A stretch of DNA of 40,246 nt from Gammaproteobacteria bacterium. Lineage in GTDB: Bacteria; Pseudomonadota; Gammaproteobacteria; Steroidobacterales; Steroidobacteraceae. A program made the position numbers and the translations under genes. The stretch spans positions 1 to 40,246 of the forward strand of contig JAHEAZ010000020.1 of the NCBI GenBank assembly GCA_024642505.1. The letters run 5' to 3'. Each line of letters starts with the position of its first letter. The stretch's first letter is position 1. Positions 8,152-17,890 of this stretch are shown in pieces. A model generated the notes under the pieces. That model was not told the origin of the DNA. It saw nothing but the letters and a program-made list of their open reading frames with translations, and searched no databases.

Positions 8152-8652
8152 TCATAGCATGGCCGGGCGGTCCGGCATCTCGTCGCGGCCCACCCCCTCG
8201 CTCGCGGGGAAATGTTCAGCCATCAGCCTGCTGGCCGCGGCAATGCCTTCCAGCGCGCCGCCCTCAAACTCGCGTCCTGCAAACCTGGCCCGCATCACGG
8301 CACAGATCTCCCGCCAGGCGGCCTCGTCGACGCGCCCGTCGAAGCCCCGGTCGGCGACGATCTCGACATCGCGGTCGGCGAACAACAGGTAGATCAGCAC
8401 GCCATTGTTGCGTTCCGTGTCCCAGACACGCAGCAGCGAAAAGACCTCGATCGCACGTTGCCGCGGCGTGATGCCCTGAAGCAGTTCCTGCCAGCCGAGC
8501 TCGGTTTCCACCGCGAATCGTACTTCGCCATCATGAAGCCGCTCGCCCGCATGGACTGCGGCCTCGATCGCCTGCAGCGCTGCGTCAGGAAAGGCACGAC
8601 GTACCGCCCAGCGGGTGGCAATCAGGTGCCTCCAGAAGCGCCCGAGCTGCAT
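8152..8652 (-). CDS. TPM-domain protein, cytoplasmic/short form
   Basis: A 166-residue TPM-domain protein (Pfam TPM_phosphatase fold) with no signal peptide. The core has the family-like AIEAAVHAGERLHDGEVRFAVE opening and a central VWDTERNNGVLIYLLFADRDVEIVADRG block. I place the start at the ATG at 8652, which overlaps the TGA stop of the upstream TPM gene (TGATG) and has GGGAG 6 bases before it; an ATG two codons earlier has no spacing for ribosome binding. Translation is probably coupled to the preceding gene. A pair of TPM genes behind lemA is a common arrangement. The biochemical role is unsettled: phosphatase activity was reported for a plant relative, and envelope functions are suggested in bacteria. 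Confidence 0.85.
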   Translation of the reverse strand: MQLGRFWRHLIATRWAVRRAFPDAALQAIEAAVHAGERLHDGEVRFAVETELGWQELLQGITPRQRAIEVFSLLRVWDTERNNGVLIYLLFADRDVEIVADRGFDGRVDEAAWREICAVMRARFAGREFEGGALEGIAAASRLMAEHFPASEGVGRDEMPDRPAML

Positions 8653-9533
8653 CACCATCTCCCGCTGGCGCCGCCACCGCCGAAACCACCGCCGCCACCG
8701 CCAAAGCCACCTCCGCCAAGGCCGCCGCCGCCCATTCCGCCGCCCCAGGAGCCCCACCCACCCCCGCCGCCGCGCCCGCCCGAGGTCCAGCCGCGCCGCG
8801 GCATGCCGCCCAGCAACGCAACGACGAAGACCACGAACCCGGCAAAAACTGAGATGCCGAGTACGTGCACCAGCAGCCAGACGAGTCCGCCGGCGAGGCC
8901 GCCGGTCGCGGCGGCGCCGACCAGGCGCCCGAACATCGCTCGCAGGATGCCGCCACCGATGACAGCGAACACCAGCAACAGCGGCAGCATGGACTGTCCG
9001 ACCCGGGCATTCTCGCGCCAGCCGGGCTGCGGTTCCGGCAGTGGCTCGCCCTCGATGACGCCGATCAGCCGCTCGATCCCCGCCCGCAGGCCGCCGTAAT
9101 AATCGCCCTGGCGGAAGTAAGGCGTGATGACGTCGCTGACCAGCCGTTTGGCGATGGCATCCGGAACGGCCCCCTCGAGGCCATAGCCAACCTCGAGCCG
9201 TAGCGAACGATCCTCGATGGCGACCACCAGCAGTATGCCGTCGTCAATACCCTTTCGCCCCAGCTTCCACTGCTCGGCCACGCGAATGGAAAACTGCTCG
9301 ATGTCCTCGGGCTGGGTCGTAGGCACGACCAGGACTGCGATCTGGCTGCCCTTGCCGGCCTCGAATTCCGCGAGGCGGCGCTCCAGCTGTTGTCGCTGCG
9401 CATCGTCGAGCGTCGCAGTGAGGTCGGTGACGCGCCGCTCCAACGGCGGCACCGGCACGAGGTCTGCTCGCGCCGCAGGCGCGATGGCGATTGCGGTTGC
9501 CAGCAGCAAGGAACCGATTGCCAGGGCGCGCAT
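8652..9533 (-). CDS. TPM-domain membrane protein with glycine-rich tail (YgcG-like)
   Basis: A 293-residue protein with a signal peptide (ARA cleavage near residue 23) and a periplasmic TPM domain up to about residue 160. The domain includes IAVLVVPTTQPEDIEQFSIR and the typical DDGILLVVAIEDRSLRLEVGYGLEG block. Two hydrophobic segments follow, at about 185-205 and 215-240. The last 45 or so residues are almost entirely Gly with a few Ser, Trp, Met and Phe. This is the standard architecture of YgcG-type proteins that accompany LemA. The gene begins 20 bases after the lemA stop and overlaps the next TPM gene. The low-complexity glycine tail makes the opposite strand look like a proline-rich open frame, which is an artefact. 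Confidence 0.9.
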   Translation of the reverse strand: MRALAIGSLLLATAIAIAPAARADLVPVPPLERRVTDLTATLDDAQRQQLERRLAEFEAGKGSQIAVLVVPTTQPEDIEQFSIRVAEQWKLGRKGIDDGILLVVAIEDRSLRLEVGYGLEGAVPDAIAKRLVSDVITPYFRQGDYYGGLRAGIERLIGVIEGEPLPEPQPGWRENARVGQSMLPLLLVFAVIGGGILRAMFGRLVGAAATGGLAGGLVWLLVHVLGISVFAGFVVFVVALLGGMPRRGWTSGGRGGGGGWGSWGGGMGGGGLGGGGFGGGGGGFGGGGASGRW

Positions 9534-9553
9534 GTCCGGCGCGCGAGCCCCAA

Positions 9554-10159
9554 TCAGCCCTTCGCGGCGGGTTCAGCCGGCTTCGTGAAGTCGACCGCTG
9601 GCGGCTTCGAGATCTCCGCTTCGTTCTCGACCGTGAAATTCGGCTTCACTTTGTGGCCGAAAATCATTGCCGTCAGGTTGGTAGGGAACTGCCGCACCGT
9701 CACGTTGTAGTCCTGCACCGACTGGATGTAGCGATTACGGGCTACGGTGATGCGATTCTCCGTTCCTTCCAGCTGTGCCTGCAGGTCACGAAAGTTCTGG
9801 TCGGACTTCAGCTCCGGATAGTTCTCGACCGTGACGAGCAGGCGTGACAACGCGCTCGTCACCTCGCCCTGGGCCGCCTGGAACTGTGCCAGCGAGGCTG
9901 GATCGTCTGCATTCACCTGGATCTGCGAGGCCTTGGCGCGCGCCTCGGTGACGCCCACCAGCACCGCCTGTTCCTGCTCCGCAAATCCCTTGACAGTGGC
10001 GACCAGGTTCGGGATCAGGTCGGAGCGCCGCTGGTACTGGTTCAGCACCTCCGACCAGGCCGACTTGATCTGCTCGTCCTGAGTCTGCAGGGTGTTGTAG
10101 CCGCAGCCCTGCAGCAGCAGCGTGGCGGCAATCACTGCCAGTATCGTCAATGCGCGCAT
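9554..10159 (-). CDS. lemA: LemA family lipoprotein
   Basis: A 201-residue LemA homologue. It has a lipoprotein signal with LLLQGC at its end, then the conserved LemA start YNTLQTQDEQIKSAWSEVLN and RRSDLIPNLVATVKGFAEQE, followed by long helices and a short Pro/Lys tail. LemA proteins have a helical-bundle ectodomain and an unclear role. The start ATG at 10159 has AAGGAC close upstream; the open frame extends nine codons further but those do not fit the lipoprotein signal. It heads a three-gene operon with two TPM-domain genes on the minus strand, a widespread and probably functional association in the cell envelope. Confidence 0.95.
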   Translation of the reverse strand: MRALTILAVIAATLLLQGCGYNTLQTQDEQIKSAWSEVLNQYQRRSDLIPNLVATVKGFAEQEQAVLVGVTEARAKASQIQVNADDPASLAQFQAAQGEVTSALSRLLVTVENYPELKSDQNFRDLQAQLEGTENRITVARNRYIQSVQDYNVTVRQFPTNLTAMIFGHKVKPNFTVENEAEISKPPAVDFTKPAEPAAKG

Positions 10160-10292
10160 GTCCTTGCTCCGTTGAAACCCGCCCACTTCGCGCGGGCCCG
10201 CCCTTTTTACCAGATCCCGCTCCGTTCCTCAGCAGGGAGCCACGGCTTGTCGCCCTCCTCGTGACCGAAACCGGCTGTGTCGGACCCTGCCG

Positions 10293-11042
10293 CTAGCCGC
10301 GTCCCACGCGAAGGTGGATCGGCCAGCTGAGCCGGCGCTCGCCTGGCCCCCAGGCCCCGGCCAGAGGATCCGCCACCAGCTCTACCGGATTGCGCCCACG
10401 AAGGCGTAGATACCGCTGCACTGCAGACCAGGTCTCGAGGTAGCCAAGCACATCGGACAACGACCATTGGGTGCGCAGGATGAAGGGCGGCGAGGCGATT
10501 TCCTCGAAGGGAAACGGCAAGCTGGTGTAGCGCTCCTCTACGTGACGGCGCTCGCGCGGCCAGTAGGGGCCCACCACGTTTCGGTAGAAGTCGTCCATGA
10601 CCGCGTCGACTTCGGGATCGGTCGTGAACATTTCGTAGGTCCAGAGGGCGATTATGCCGCCGGGGCGGAGAACCCGGCGCGCCTCGGCGTAGCAACGTGG
10701 CCAGTCGAACCAGTGCGCAGCCTGGGCAGCAGTCAGCAGGTCGAAGTATCCGTCGGGGAAGCCGATACGCTCGGCAGTCCCCCGAAGGTAGCTGATCCGC
10801 GGATGCGGACTGGCCCGGGAAAGCTGGGCCTCGCTCGGCTCCGTGGCCTGCACCTCGGCAAAGTGCGCCGCCAGCCCGGTCGCGGCCTGGCCGTTGCCGG
10901 TCGCCAGGTCGAGCGCTCGCTCGTTGGCCGGGGCGATTGAGGCCAGCCACCCGAACAATTCGGGCGGGTAACCCGGACGGTGGCGCTCGTATTCGCCCGC
11001 CTGGGCGGAGAAGTGGTCCTTGAAGAGTGCGCCGTCGGTCAT
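10293..11042 (-). CDS. Class I SAM-dependent methyltransferase
   Basis: A 249-residue cytoplasmic methyltransferase of the UbiE/Tam1-like Rossmann type. Motif I is ALDLATGNGQAATGLA; the post-I acidic residue lies in VQATEPSEAQ. The segment around LLTAAQAAHWFDW is a motif shared with trans-aconitate-type methyltransferases, and EARRVLRPGGIIALW is motif III. I use the ATG at 11042 (MTDGALFKDHFSAQAGEYE), where family similarity begins; a GTG at 11078 would add 12 residues. The substrate is unknown. It lies immediately downstream of the structured intergenic element with a strong terminator at 11122-11156, so its expression could depend on read-through there or on a promoter in the short remaining leader. 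Confidence 0.85.
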   Translation of the reverse strand: MTDGALFKDHFSAQAGEYERHRPGYPPELFGWLASIAPANERALDLATGNGQAATGLAAHFAEVQATEPSEAQLSRASPHPRISYLRGTAERIGFPDGYFDLLTAAQAAHWFDWPRCYAEARRVLRPGGIIALWTYEMFTTDPEVDAVMDDFYRNVVGPYWPRERRHVEERYTSLPFPFEEIASPPFILRTQWSLSDVLGYLETWSAVQRYLRLRGRNPVELVADPLAGAWGPGERRLSWPIHLRVGRG

Positions 11043-11121
11043 GCCCTGCTGATGTCGGATGGCCGATACAGTCTCCACGTTACACTAGCTGCGCCTTGCG
11101 GCGAATCGGACAGCGCGAGAC

Positions 11122-11156
11122 AAAAAAAGAAGCCCCAGGGGTTCGCCCTGAGGCTT
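11122..11156 (-). terminator. Strong intrinsic terminator with no upstream gene on its strand
   Basis: Read on the minus strand, the arms AAGCCTCAGGG (11156-11146) and CCCTGGGGCTT (11140-11130) form an 11-base-pair stem with one T.G wobble and a 5-base loop, followed by C and seven T (11128-11122). This is a textbook rho-independent terminator. No minus-strand coding region lies upstream; greB, 220 bases away, is on the plus strand. It must therefore end a non-coding transcript or act as an attenuator before the methyltransferase gene. Confidence 0.85.
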
Positions 11157-11246
11157 GAGAAGCGGACTTACGGTGAAGGGAAGGAAAGTCCGCTAGGGGA
11201 TTCAACAATGAGCCAATCGCTCGGGTCTGAGACTACGCGGACCCCT
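11122..11246 (-). ncRNA. Candidate structured small RNA or attenuating leader
   Basis: The region between two divergent genes has dense minus-strand structure ending in the terminator at 11122-11156. Directly before the terminator is a perfect inverted repeat: AGCGGACTT at 11194-11186 and again as its complement at 11169-11161. It encloses a 16-base pyrimidine-rich loop, TCCTTCCCTTCACCGT. Further 5' are a possible pairing of AGGGG (11246-11242) with CCCCT (11199-11195) and a small GAGC/GCTC hairpin inside it. A GTCCGC near 11240 could compete for the 5' arm of the main hairpin. The loop resembles the C/U-rich, anti-Shine-Dalgarno-like loops of some trans-acting small RNAs. The 5' end is unknown and no convincing promoter was found. 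A cis-acting leader for the methyltransferase is the alternative. Confidence 0.5.
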
Positions 11247-11376
11247 GGCGGCGATCAGTGACCTTGCGCACAATTCAGCAACCACCGATGCGTTCACCCT
11301 GCCAGCTTGACGGCAGCGACTCGCCATTCTTGAGGCAGCGGCCGATTGACCCAGACCGTGGGGTACATTTGACATA

Positions 11377-11892
11377 ATGGGGCGCTGGAAACCACCCTTG
11401 CAGCCCGGATCGCAGTTCATCACCCCCGCCGGGGCGCGACGACTGCGTACCGAACTCGACCAGCTGTGGCGGATCGAACGTCCGCAGGTCACCCAGGCCG
11501 TTTCCGAGGCGGCCGCCCAGGGTGACCGGTCCGAGAACGCCGAATACACCTATGGGAAGCGCCGATTGAGGGAAATCGACCGGCGGGTCCGTTTCCTGCG
11601 CAAGCGTCTCGACGGCATGGTCGTTGTCAGCCAGGCACCCACCGATCGGTCACGGGTCTATTTCGGCGCCTGGGTGGAACTGGAGGATGCGGATGGCGAG
11701 ACGCGGCGGCACCGCATCGTAGGGCCGGATGAATTCGACTTGGGGGCCGGCTACATCAGCATGGACTCGCCGCTGGCCCGCGCCCTGCTCGGCCGGCGCC
11801 TCGATGACGAGGTCAGGATCGAACTGCCCGGCGGCGAGCAAGCCCTGGTGATTACCTCGATCGATTACGAGGATTCGTCCGAACGCTGCTGA
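11377..11892 (+). CDS. greB: Transcription elongation factor GreB
   Basis: A 171-residue Gre factor that binds the RNA polymerase secondary channel and stimulates transcript cleavage to rescue backtracked complexes. The N-terminal coiled coil contains the catalytic tip motif DRSENAEY. The start MGRWKPP and the ITPAGARRLRTELDQLW opening are characteristic of GreB rather than GreA, as is YGKRRLREIDRRVRFLRKRL. The C-terminal FKBP-like domain includes GAWVELEDADGE and the YISMDSPLARALLG segment. The ATG at 11377 has no recognisable ribosome-binding site but fits the family start exactly. Upstream is the structured non-coding element on the other strand; downstream it converges with homospermidine synthase. 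Confidence 0.95.
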   Translation: MGRWKPPLQPGSQFITPAGARRLRTELDQLWRIERPQVTQAVSEAAAQGDRSENAEYTYGKRRLREIDRRVRFLRKRLDGMVVVSQAPTDRSRVYFGAWVELEDADGETRRHRIVGPDEFDLGAGYISMDSPLARALLGRRLDDEVRIELPGGEQALVITSIDYEDSSERC

Positions 11893-11897
11893 GGCCG

Positions 11898-11922
11898 GCG
11901 GGGCCGTGCGCTCGCGCCCCGC
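11898..11922. other. Hairpin between convergent greB and hss
   Basis: GCGGGGC at 11898-11904 and GCCCCGC at 11916-11922 form a 7-base-pair GC stem with an 11-base loop in the 59-base gap between the two convergent genes. There is no T tract on either side, so it is at most a weak or factor-assisted terminator. Confidence 0.3.
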
Positions 11923-11951
11923 ACCCGCCATTGGCCACCTCGACGCCGGGT

Positions 11952-13373
11952 CTAGATCACCCGCACGTTCTTGAATTGCCAGGGATCACTCTCGTCGATG
12001 TCTTCCGGGAACAGCCGGCCGCGGTCGAATACCGGCGTCCAGTCGGTGTACTTGCCGACAACCGGACCGAGATAGGGCGTGCAGATCTCCAGGTTTCGGC
12101 GGAAATCGATCTCGTCTGGCTCGACGATGCCCAGGCTCGGGTTCTCCATCGCGAAGATCATGCCCGACAGGGCGGCTACCGTGACCTGCAGCGAGGTTGC
12201 GCTGTTGAAAGGCACCAGCTCGCGCGCCTCGTCCGTGGACAGCTGCGATCCATACCAGTAAGCATTCTTCTTGTGCCCGGCGAGCAGCACGCCCAGCTCG
12301 TCGATGCCGGAAGTTATGTCCGCCATCATGATGCGCTTGCGTTCCTGCTCACGGTAATTCCTGCCGCAGAACTCGTGGACCGAGAGCACAGCATTGTCCG
12401 CCGGGTGATAGGCGTAGTGAACCGTCGGCCGGTAGGCAACCTTGTCGCCCTCCCTGACCGTCAGGAAGTCCGAGATCGAGATCGACTCGCCGTGAGTTAT
12501 CAGGAAACCGTGGAAATGGCCCGCCAGCGGCGTCCAGGTGCGCACGCGGGTGGCGCAACCCGGCTGGCTCAGGAAGATCGCGTTCTTGCGGCCGAAGTCG
12601 TGTTGCCGCCCGTCTCGCGGGAAGTTGCGCTCATGCGAGCCCCAGCCAAGCTCGGCTGGCTGGCTGCCCTCGCTGATGAACCCGTCCACCGACCACGTGT
12701 TGACGAATTCACCTGGCATCTTCGGCTTGCTGGAAATCTGCGTATCGCGCTCGGCGATGTGGATGACCTTGATACCCAGCTGTTGAGCCAGCGCCGCCCA
12801 CTCGTCACGGTTGGCCGGTTCGCCGACCTCGACGTCGGTGTCGGCAGCAATGTCCAGCAGTGCCTGCTTGACGAAATGAGAGACCAGGCCCGGATTCGCG
12901 CCGTGGGTAATTACCGCGGTCGGCCCCTTGGGATAGGCCTTGCGCAGCTCCAGCGTCTCTTCGCGCAGGGCGTAGTTGGTACGGCGGCTGGCTGGAATGT
13001 TAGGGTCGCTGTAGCCGCCCGGCCAGGGTTCAATGCAGGTGTCCAGGTAGAGCGCGCCCTTTTCCTGGCACAGCTTCATCAGGGCGATGCTCGACACGTC
13101 GACCGACAGGTTGAGCACGAAGTCGCCGCGCCCGACCAGCGGCTCCAGCACGTGCCGGTAGTTTTCGCGCGTGAGCGGGTGATTGAGGAAACGAATGCCG
13201 AATTGCTCAGCCTCGTCACGGCCAGCGTCGTCGGCGGTCACCACCGTGATCCGGTCGGGAGACAGGCCGCCGATATGGCGCAGCACCAGCGGCAGGACAC
13301 CCTGTCCGATGCTGCCAAAGCCGATGAAAAGCAGGCGGCCGGGAAAATGCGTATGGAGCTTGTGACTCGTCAT
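11952..13373 (-). CDS. hss: Homospermidine synthase
   Basis: A 473-residue bacterial homospermidine synthase, which joins two putrescines (or spermidine and putrescine) in an NAD-dependent reaction to give sym-homospermidine. The N-terminal Rossmann fold has the dinucleotide motif LLFIGFGSIGQG (Gly18, 20, 23). The family-specific YLDTCIEPWPGGY and ITHGANPGLVSHFVKQAL segments are present, as is the C-terminal half rich in aromatic residues. The length is close to that of known enzymes such as the Blastochloris one. It lies near the arginine decarboxylase gene (on the opposite strand, 1.4 kb away), suggesting that homospermidine is a main polyamine. Conversion of agmatine to putrescine must be encoded elsewhere. 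Confidence 0.93.
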   Translation of the reverse strand: MTSHKLHTHFPGRLLFIGFGSIGQGVLPLVLRHIGGLSPDRITVVTADDAGRDEAEQFGIRFLNHPLTRENYRHVLEPLVGRGDFVLNLSVDVSSIALMKLCQEKGALYLDTCIEPWPGGYSDPNIPASRRTNYALREETLELRKAYPKGPTAVITHGANPGLVSHFVKQALLDIAADTDVEVGEPANRDEWAALAQQLGIKVIHIAERDTQISSKPKMPGEFVNTWSVDGFISEGSQPAELGWGSHERNFPRDGRQHDFGRKNAIFLSQPGCATRVRTWTPLAGHFHGFLITHGESISISDFLTVREGDKVAYRPTVHYAYHPADNAVLSVHEFCGRNYREQERKRIMMADITSGIDELGVLLAGHKKNAYWYGSQLSTDEARELVPFNSATSLQVTVAALSGMIFAMENPSLGIVEPDEIDFRRNLEICTPYLGPVVGKYTDWTPVFDRGRLFPEDIDESDPWQFKNVRVI

Positions 13374-13485
13374 GATCAGGTTTCATCCAGTTCTTGGTGG
13401 GACACGCGGCAGCCTGGCAACTGCCTTGATGCATGGCCCGGTAATGTAACGCAAACGGGCATCGCGAGGCACACCGCGACGGCCC

Positions 13486-13510
13486 AAAAAGAGCCGGCAC
13501 GTGGCCGGCT
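13486..13510 (-). terminator. Intrinsic terminator downstream of a small ORF
   Basis: On the minus strand AGCCGGC (13510-13504) and GCCGGCT (13498-13492) form a 7-base-pair stem with a CACGT loop, followed by C and five T (13490-13486). It ends transcripts coming from the small ORF at 13565-13744 and insulates the hss gene further down the same strand. Confidence 0.65.
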
Positions 13511-13564
13511 GCAACAGGGGGATACGTCCAGGCTCCGCTCCGTGGCGACCTGCACCGCGCGCGG

Positions 13565-13744
13565 CTAGTGCGGTTCAGCCTTCAGTTCCGGCGGCGCCGC
13601 GTGGCCGGCCAGCTCGAGTCGCTGCCGTTGCTCGGCAACGGCGCGGCGCCAGAAGTCGCGCTCTCGGGAAGTGACGACCGGCAGGGCCGGGAACGCGGAA
13701 TCGGTGCCCGATGATTGCTGACTCTGCATCGTGTTCCGGCTCAT
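13565..13744 (-). CDS. Small hypothetical protein (59 aa)
   Basis: An open frame of 59 codons from ATG at 13744. The product begins MSRNTMQSQQSSGTDSAF and carries the helical, charged segment SRERDFWRRAVAEQRQRLEL near its middle, ending in a Pro/Ala/Glu-rich tail. It is amphipathic and probably soluble. The ribosome-binding site is weak; a second ATG at codon 6 has GGA a few bases upstream. The clear intrinsic terminator about 55 bases after its stop, on the same strand and with no other gene to serve, is the main support. No family recognised. Confidence 0.45.
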   Translation of the reverse strand: MSRNTMQSQQSSGTDSAFPALPVVTSRERDFWRRAVAEQRQRLELAGHAAPPELKAEPH

Positions 13745-13854
13745 GAATGCTAGGACGCAGCGGCGTCAGAAAAGGTTGCAACCAGCGCGGCAGTCGGCCT
13801 AAATCGAGCAGACGGCAGGATTGCTGCGCCGCAATAGAAAGCCTGGACTAGCAC

Positions 13855-14706
13855 ATGAAATTCACCACCCTGCTGCAGCCAGCTGACTTGATGGGGCATC
13901 TCGCGGATCCGGATTGGCTGGTCGTCGACTGCCGGTTCGATCTGACCAATCCGCAGGCAGGGGAAGCCGCGTGGGCGCACGCGCACATTCCGGGTGCAAC
14001 TTACGCCCACCTCGACCGCGACTTGTCCGGGCCCGTCACGCCTCGATCCGGCCGTCACCCGCTACCGGCACCGCAGGCCTTTGCCGAGACGCTGTCCCGC
14101 TGGGGCGTCAAACCGAAGACCCAGGTGGTTGTCTACGACGACTCCGCGGGCCAGCTGGCGGCGCGGCTATGGTGGATGCTGCACTGGATGGGGCATGACG
14201 CGGTGGCGGTACTCGATGGGGGCCTGCAGGCCTGGGTGGCTCATGGCGGTACCCAGGACAATTTCTCGCCGGGGCGGCCGGCCAGCGGGTTCGTCGCCCA
14301 TCCCCGCTCCGGCATGACCGTTGACGCAAACCGGCTCGTGGGCATGTTGGCCACGGACGCCTGCCTGCTGGTCGACGCCCGTGCGACGGAACGATTTGAG
14401 GGGCGATCCGAGCCACTCGATACGGTAGCGGGCCACGTCCCTGGTGCCGTCAATCATCCCAGCCAGTGGAATCTGCGTCCTGATGGGCGCCTGCTCGCGC
14501 CCGCCGAGCTGCGTCCACGCTGGGCGGAGACGCTGCAGACAAGGGCCGGCGACGAGACGGTCTGCATGTGCGGCTCCGGCGTCACCGCCTGCCACAATTT
14601 GCTCGCGATGGCAGTTGCGGGAATTCCCGGCGGGCGCCTGTATGCGGGATCCTGGAGCGAGTGGATCCGCGACCCGGGACGCGCCGTCGCCGGCGGATTG
14701 GCATGA
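13855..14706 (+). CDS. sseA: Sulfurtransferase, 3-mercaptopyruvate/thiosulfate type (tandem rhodanese)
   Basis: A 283-residue protein with two rhodanese domains: an inactive N-terminal one (about 5-130) and a catalytic C-terminal one (about 165-280). The active-site loop is CGSGVTACH with the persulfide-forming Cys239. The CGSGVTA form is that of mercaptopyruvate sulfurtransferases (SseA type) rather than classical rhodanese (CRKGVT). WVDCRF-like and DARATERFEGRSEPLD motifs are conserved (VVDCRFDL near residue 22). It transfers sulfur from 3-mercaptopyruvate to cyanide or other acceptors in the cytoplasm. The gene stands alone, 96 bases upstream of speA on the same strand. Confidence 0.9.
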   Translation: MKFTTLLQPADLMGHLADPDWLVVDCRFDLTNPQAGEAAWAHAHIPGATYAHLDRDLSGPVTPRSGRHPLPAPQAFAETLSRWGVKPKTQVVVYDDSAGQLAARLWWMLHWMGHDAVAVLDGGLQAWVAHGGTQDNFSPGRPASGFVAHPRSGMTVDANRLVGMLATDACLLVDARATERFEGRSEPLDTVAGHVPGAVNHPSQWNLRPDGRLLAPAELRPRWAETLQTRAGDETVCMCGSGVTACHNLLAMAVAGIPGGRLYAGSWSEWIRDPGRAVAGGLA

Positions 14707-14714
14707 GCCCGCGA

Positions 14715-14742
14715 TTAAAATGGCGCATCGATCTGGTATCGT
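14715..14742 (+). promoter_or_regulatory. Candidate sigma-70 promoter for speA
   Basis: TTAAAA (14715-14720) and TATCGT (14737-14742), 16 bases apart, with a TG one base before the -10, lie just after the sseA stop and about 60 bases before the speA start. Each hexamer matches the consensus at four positions. This is plausible but unproven; read-through from sseA is also possible. Confidence 0.35.
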
Positions 14743-14802
14743 CCGCGCCGGACAATTCCGCGCCGCCGGCAACGGCGCTTCGGTGCTAAGGGGATTACGC
14801 AT

Positions 14803-16761
<1,959 letters not shown>

Positions 16762-16866
16762 GCCGCGCCGGTCGCGCCGCCCACCGGAACGGGCAGCCGA
16801 TGGTCGACCGGGGAGACAGGTATGGGCGGTAATTTGACCCGACTTGATCCGACGAGGAGTGAGCAG

Positions 16867-17772
16867 ATGATGAACAACACGCGCTTTCATATCATCGCGG
16901 CAGCCATGCTGGCGCTGACTGCACCGCCTGTGCTGGCCGCCAAGCCGGCTCCCGCGCAGATCAGCCTCGAGGATGTACAGGGTGTCCTGATGGCGCAACG
17001 CAAGGTGCAGTGTTCGCTGGAGGACGGCAAGCCAGTGACCTACTGGTGGCACGGTGACATGTACAGCCGGATGGAAGGCGAACGCGACCGGCTGCTTTTC
17101 AAGGTAGAGGGAATGAACACCCGCCGCTGCGTCACCGTGACGGACCCGGCGAAAGGCACCGGCTACAAACTCGTATCGCGGGAGATCCTGCTGTACATCG
17201 ACCCGAAGACCGGCGAGGTCGCGCGCAAGTGGACCAACCCCTGGACCGGCGAGGAAGTCGACGTCCTGCACGTGGCCAACGACCCGGTGAACAGCACCGC
17301 CTGGCCAGTCGGGCGTGATGGCAAGCCGGTAACCTGGGGCGGTTCCATCCAGGGCAACCGCTGGTGGCAGACTGTGACCGTGCCACTGTTCTATACGAAT
17401 CCGCTGGCGGGCGATTACCAGAAATACGTCGGTGGTTTCTACCACGCGACCGAGATGTTCAACTTCATGGGCGACGTGGACGACCTGCTCGACCCCAGGA
17501 AGCCCAGTGCCCAGGCCCGGGTGGGCTGGGTCCGCATCTCCAGCTGGCTGCCCTGGATGCAGATGAGCGGCCGTGAAGGCAGCGTCTACTTCCACACTGC
17601 GGGCGTCAAGCTCGACAGCTGGGACCAGCTATCCGACCTGATGAAGGGCGAAATCGCAGCGAACTATCCGGATTATCGCGAGCCGCCGCCGGGCGACGAC
17701 CAGCGTCCTAACGAGACCAGCTGGACCTACTTCAAGAAGAGGGTCGAGCCGCAGGGTGGTCGCGCGCACTGA
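16867..17772 (+). CDS. DUF1838 family secreted protein
   Basis: A 301-residue exported protein. A signal peptide (FHIIAAAMLALTAPPVLAA) ends near residue 25. The mature protein matches my memory of the DUF1838 family: many Trp and Tyr residues, TYWWHGDMYSRMEGE, a LYIDPKTGEVARKWTNPWTG block and a C-terminal WVRISSWLPWMQMSGREG segment. DUF1838 has no known function. ATG at 16867 is preceded by GAGGAG at a normal distance, which decides against the in-frame ATG 45 bases earlier. It follows speA by 105 bases and may be co-transcribed, though no functional link is evident. Confidence 0.8.
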   Translation: MMNNTRFHIIAAAMLALTAPPVLAAKPAPAQISLEDVQGVLMAQRKVQCSLEDGKPVTYWWHGDMYSRMEGERDRLLFKVEGMNTRRCVTVTDPAKGTGYKLVSREILLYIDPKTGEVARKWTNPWTGEEVDVLHVANDPVNSTAWPVGRDGKPVTWGGSIQGNRWWQTVTVPLFYTNPLAGDYQKYVGGFYHATEMFNFMGDVDDLLDPRKPSAQARVGWVRISSWLPWMQMSGREGSVYFHTAGVKLDSWDQLSDLMKGEIAANYPDYREPPPGDDQRPNETSWTYFKKRVEPQGGRAH

Positions 17773-17819
17773 GCTATCACTTCCGACCGATCGGACCAGC
17801 GCGCCTCATCCCCCGTACT

Positions 17820-17839
17820 GCGTCCGGGACGCCTCTTTT
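17820..17839 (+). terminator. Weak candidate terminator after the DUF1838 gene
   Basis: GCGTC (17820-17824) and GACGC (17828-17832) form a short stem with a 3-base loop, followed by CTCTTTT. It is positioned 48 bases after the DUF1838 stop and before the Rid gene. The stem is short, so termination may be partial. Confidence 0.35.
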
Positions 17840-17890
17840 GGTGCCCAGCCGCTGCGGGACTAGAATCGGGAGCTGACAGCGGGAGGCAGC

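Noticed and set aside
8212-9099. Proline-rich plus-strand frame opposite the TPM genes
   Set aside because: It is the complement of glycine codons in the Gly-rich tail of the TPM protein, with no start signal.
11370-11378. Extended -10 element TGACATAAT as greB promoter
   Set aside because: It overlaps the greB start codon, so transcription would begin inside the gene; the family-type N-terminus argues that ATG 11377 is the true start.
11931-13568. Open plus-strand frame of 545 codons opposite homospermidine synthase
   Set aside because: Codon-shadow of a high-GC gene: the minus-strand product is a clear full-length enzyme, while the plus-strand translation has no domain-like pattern.
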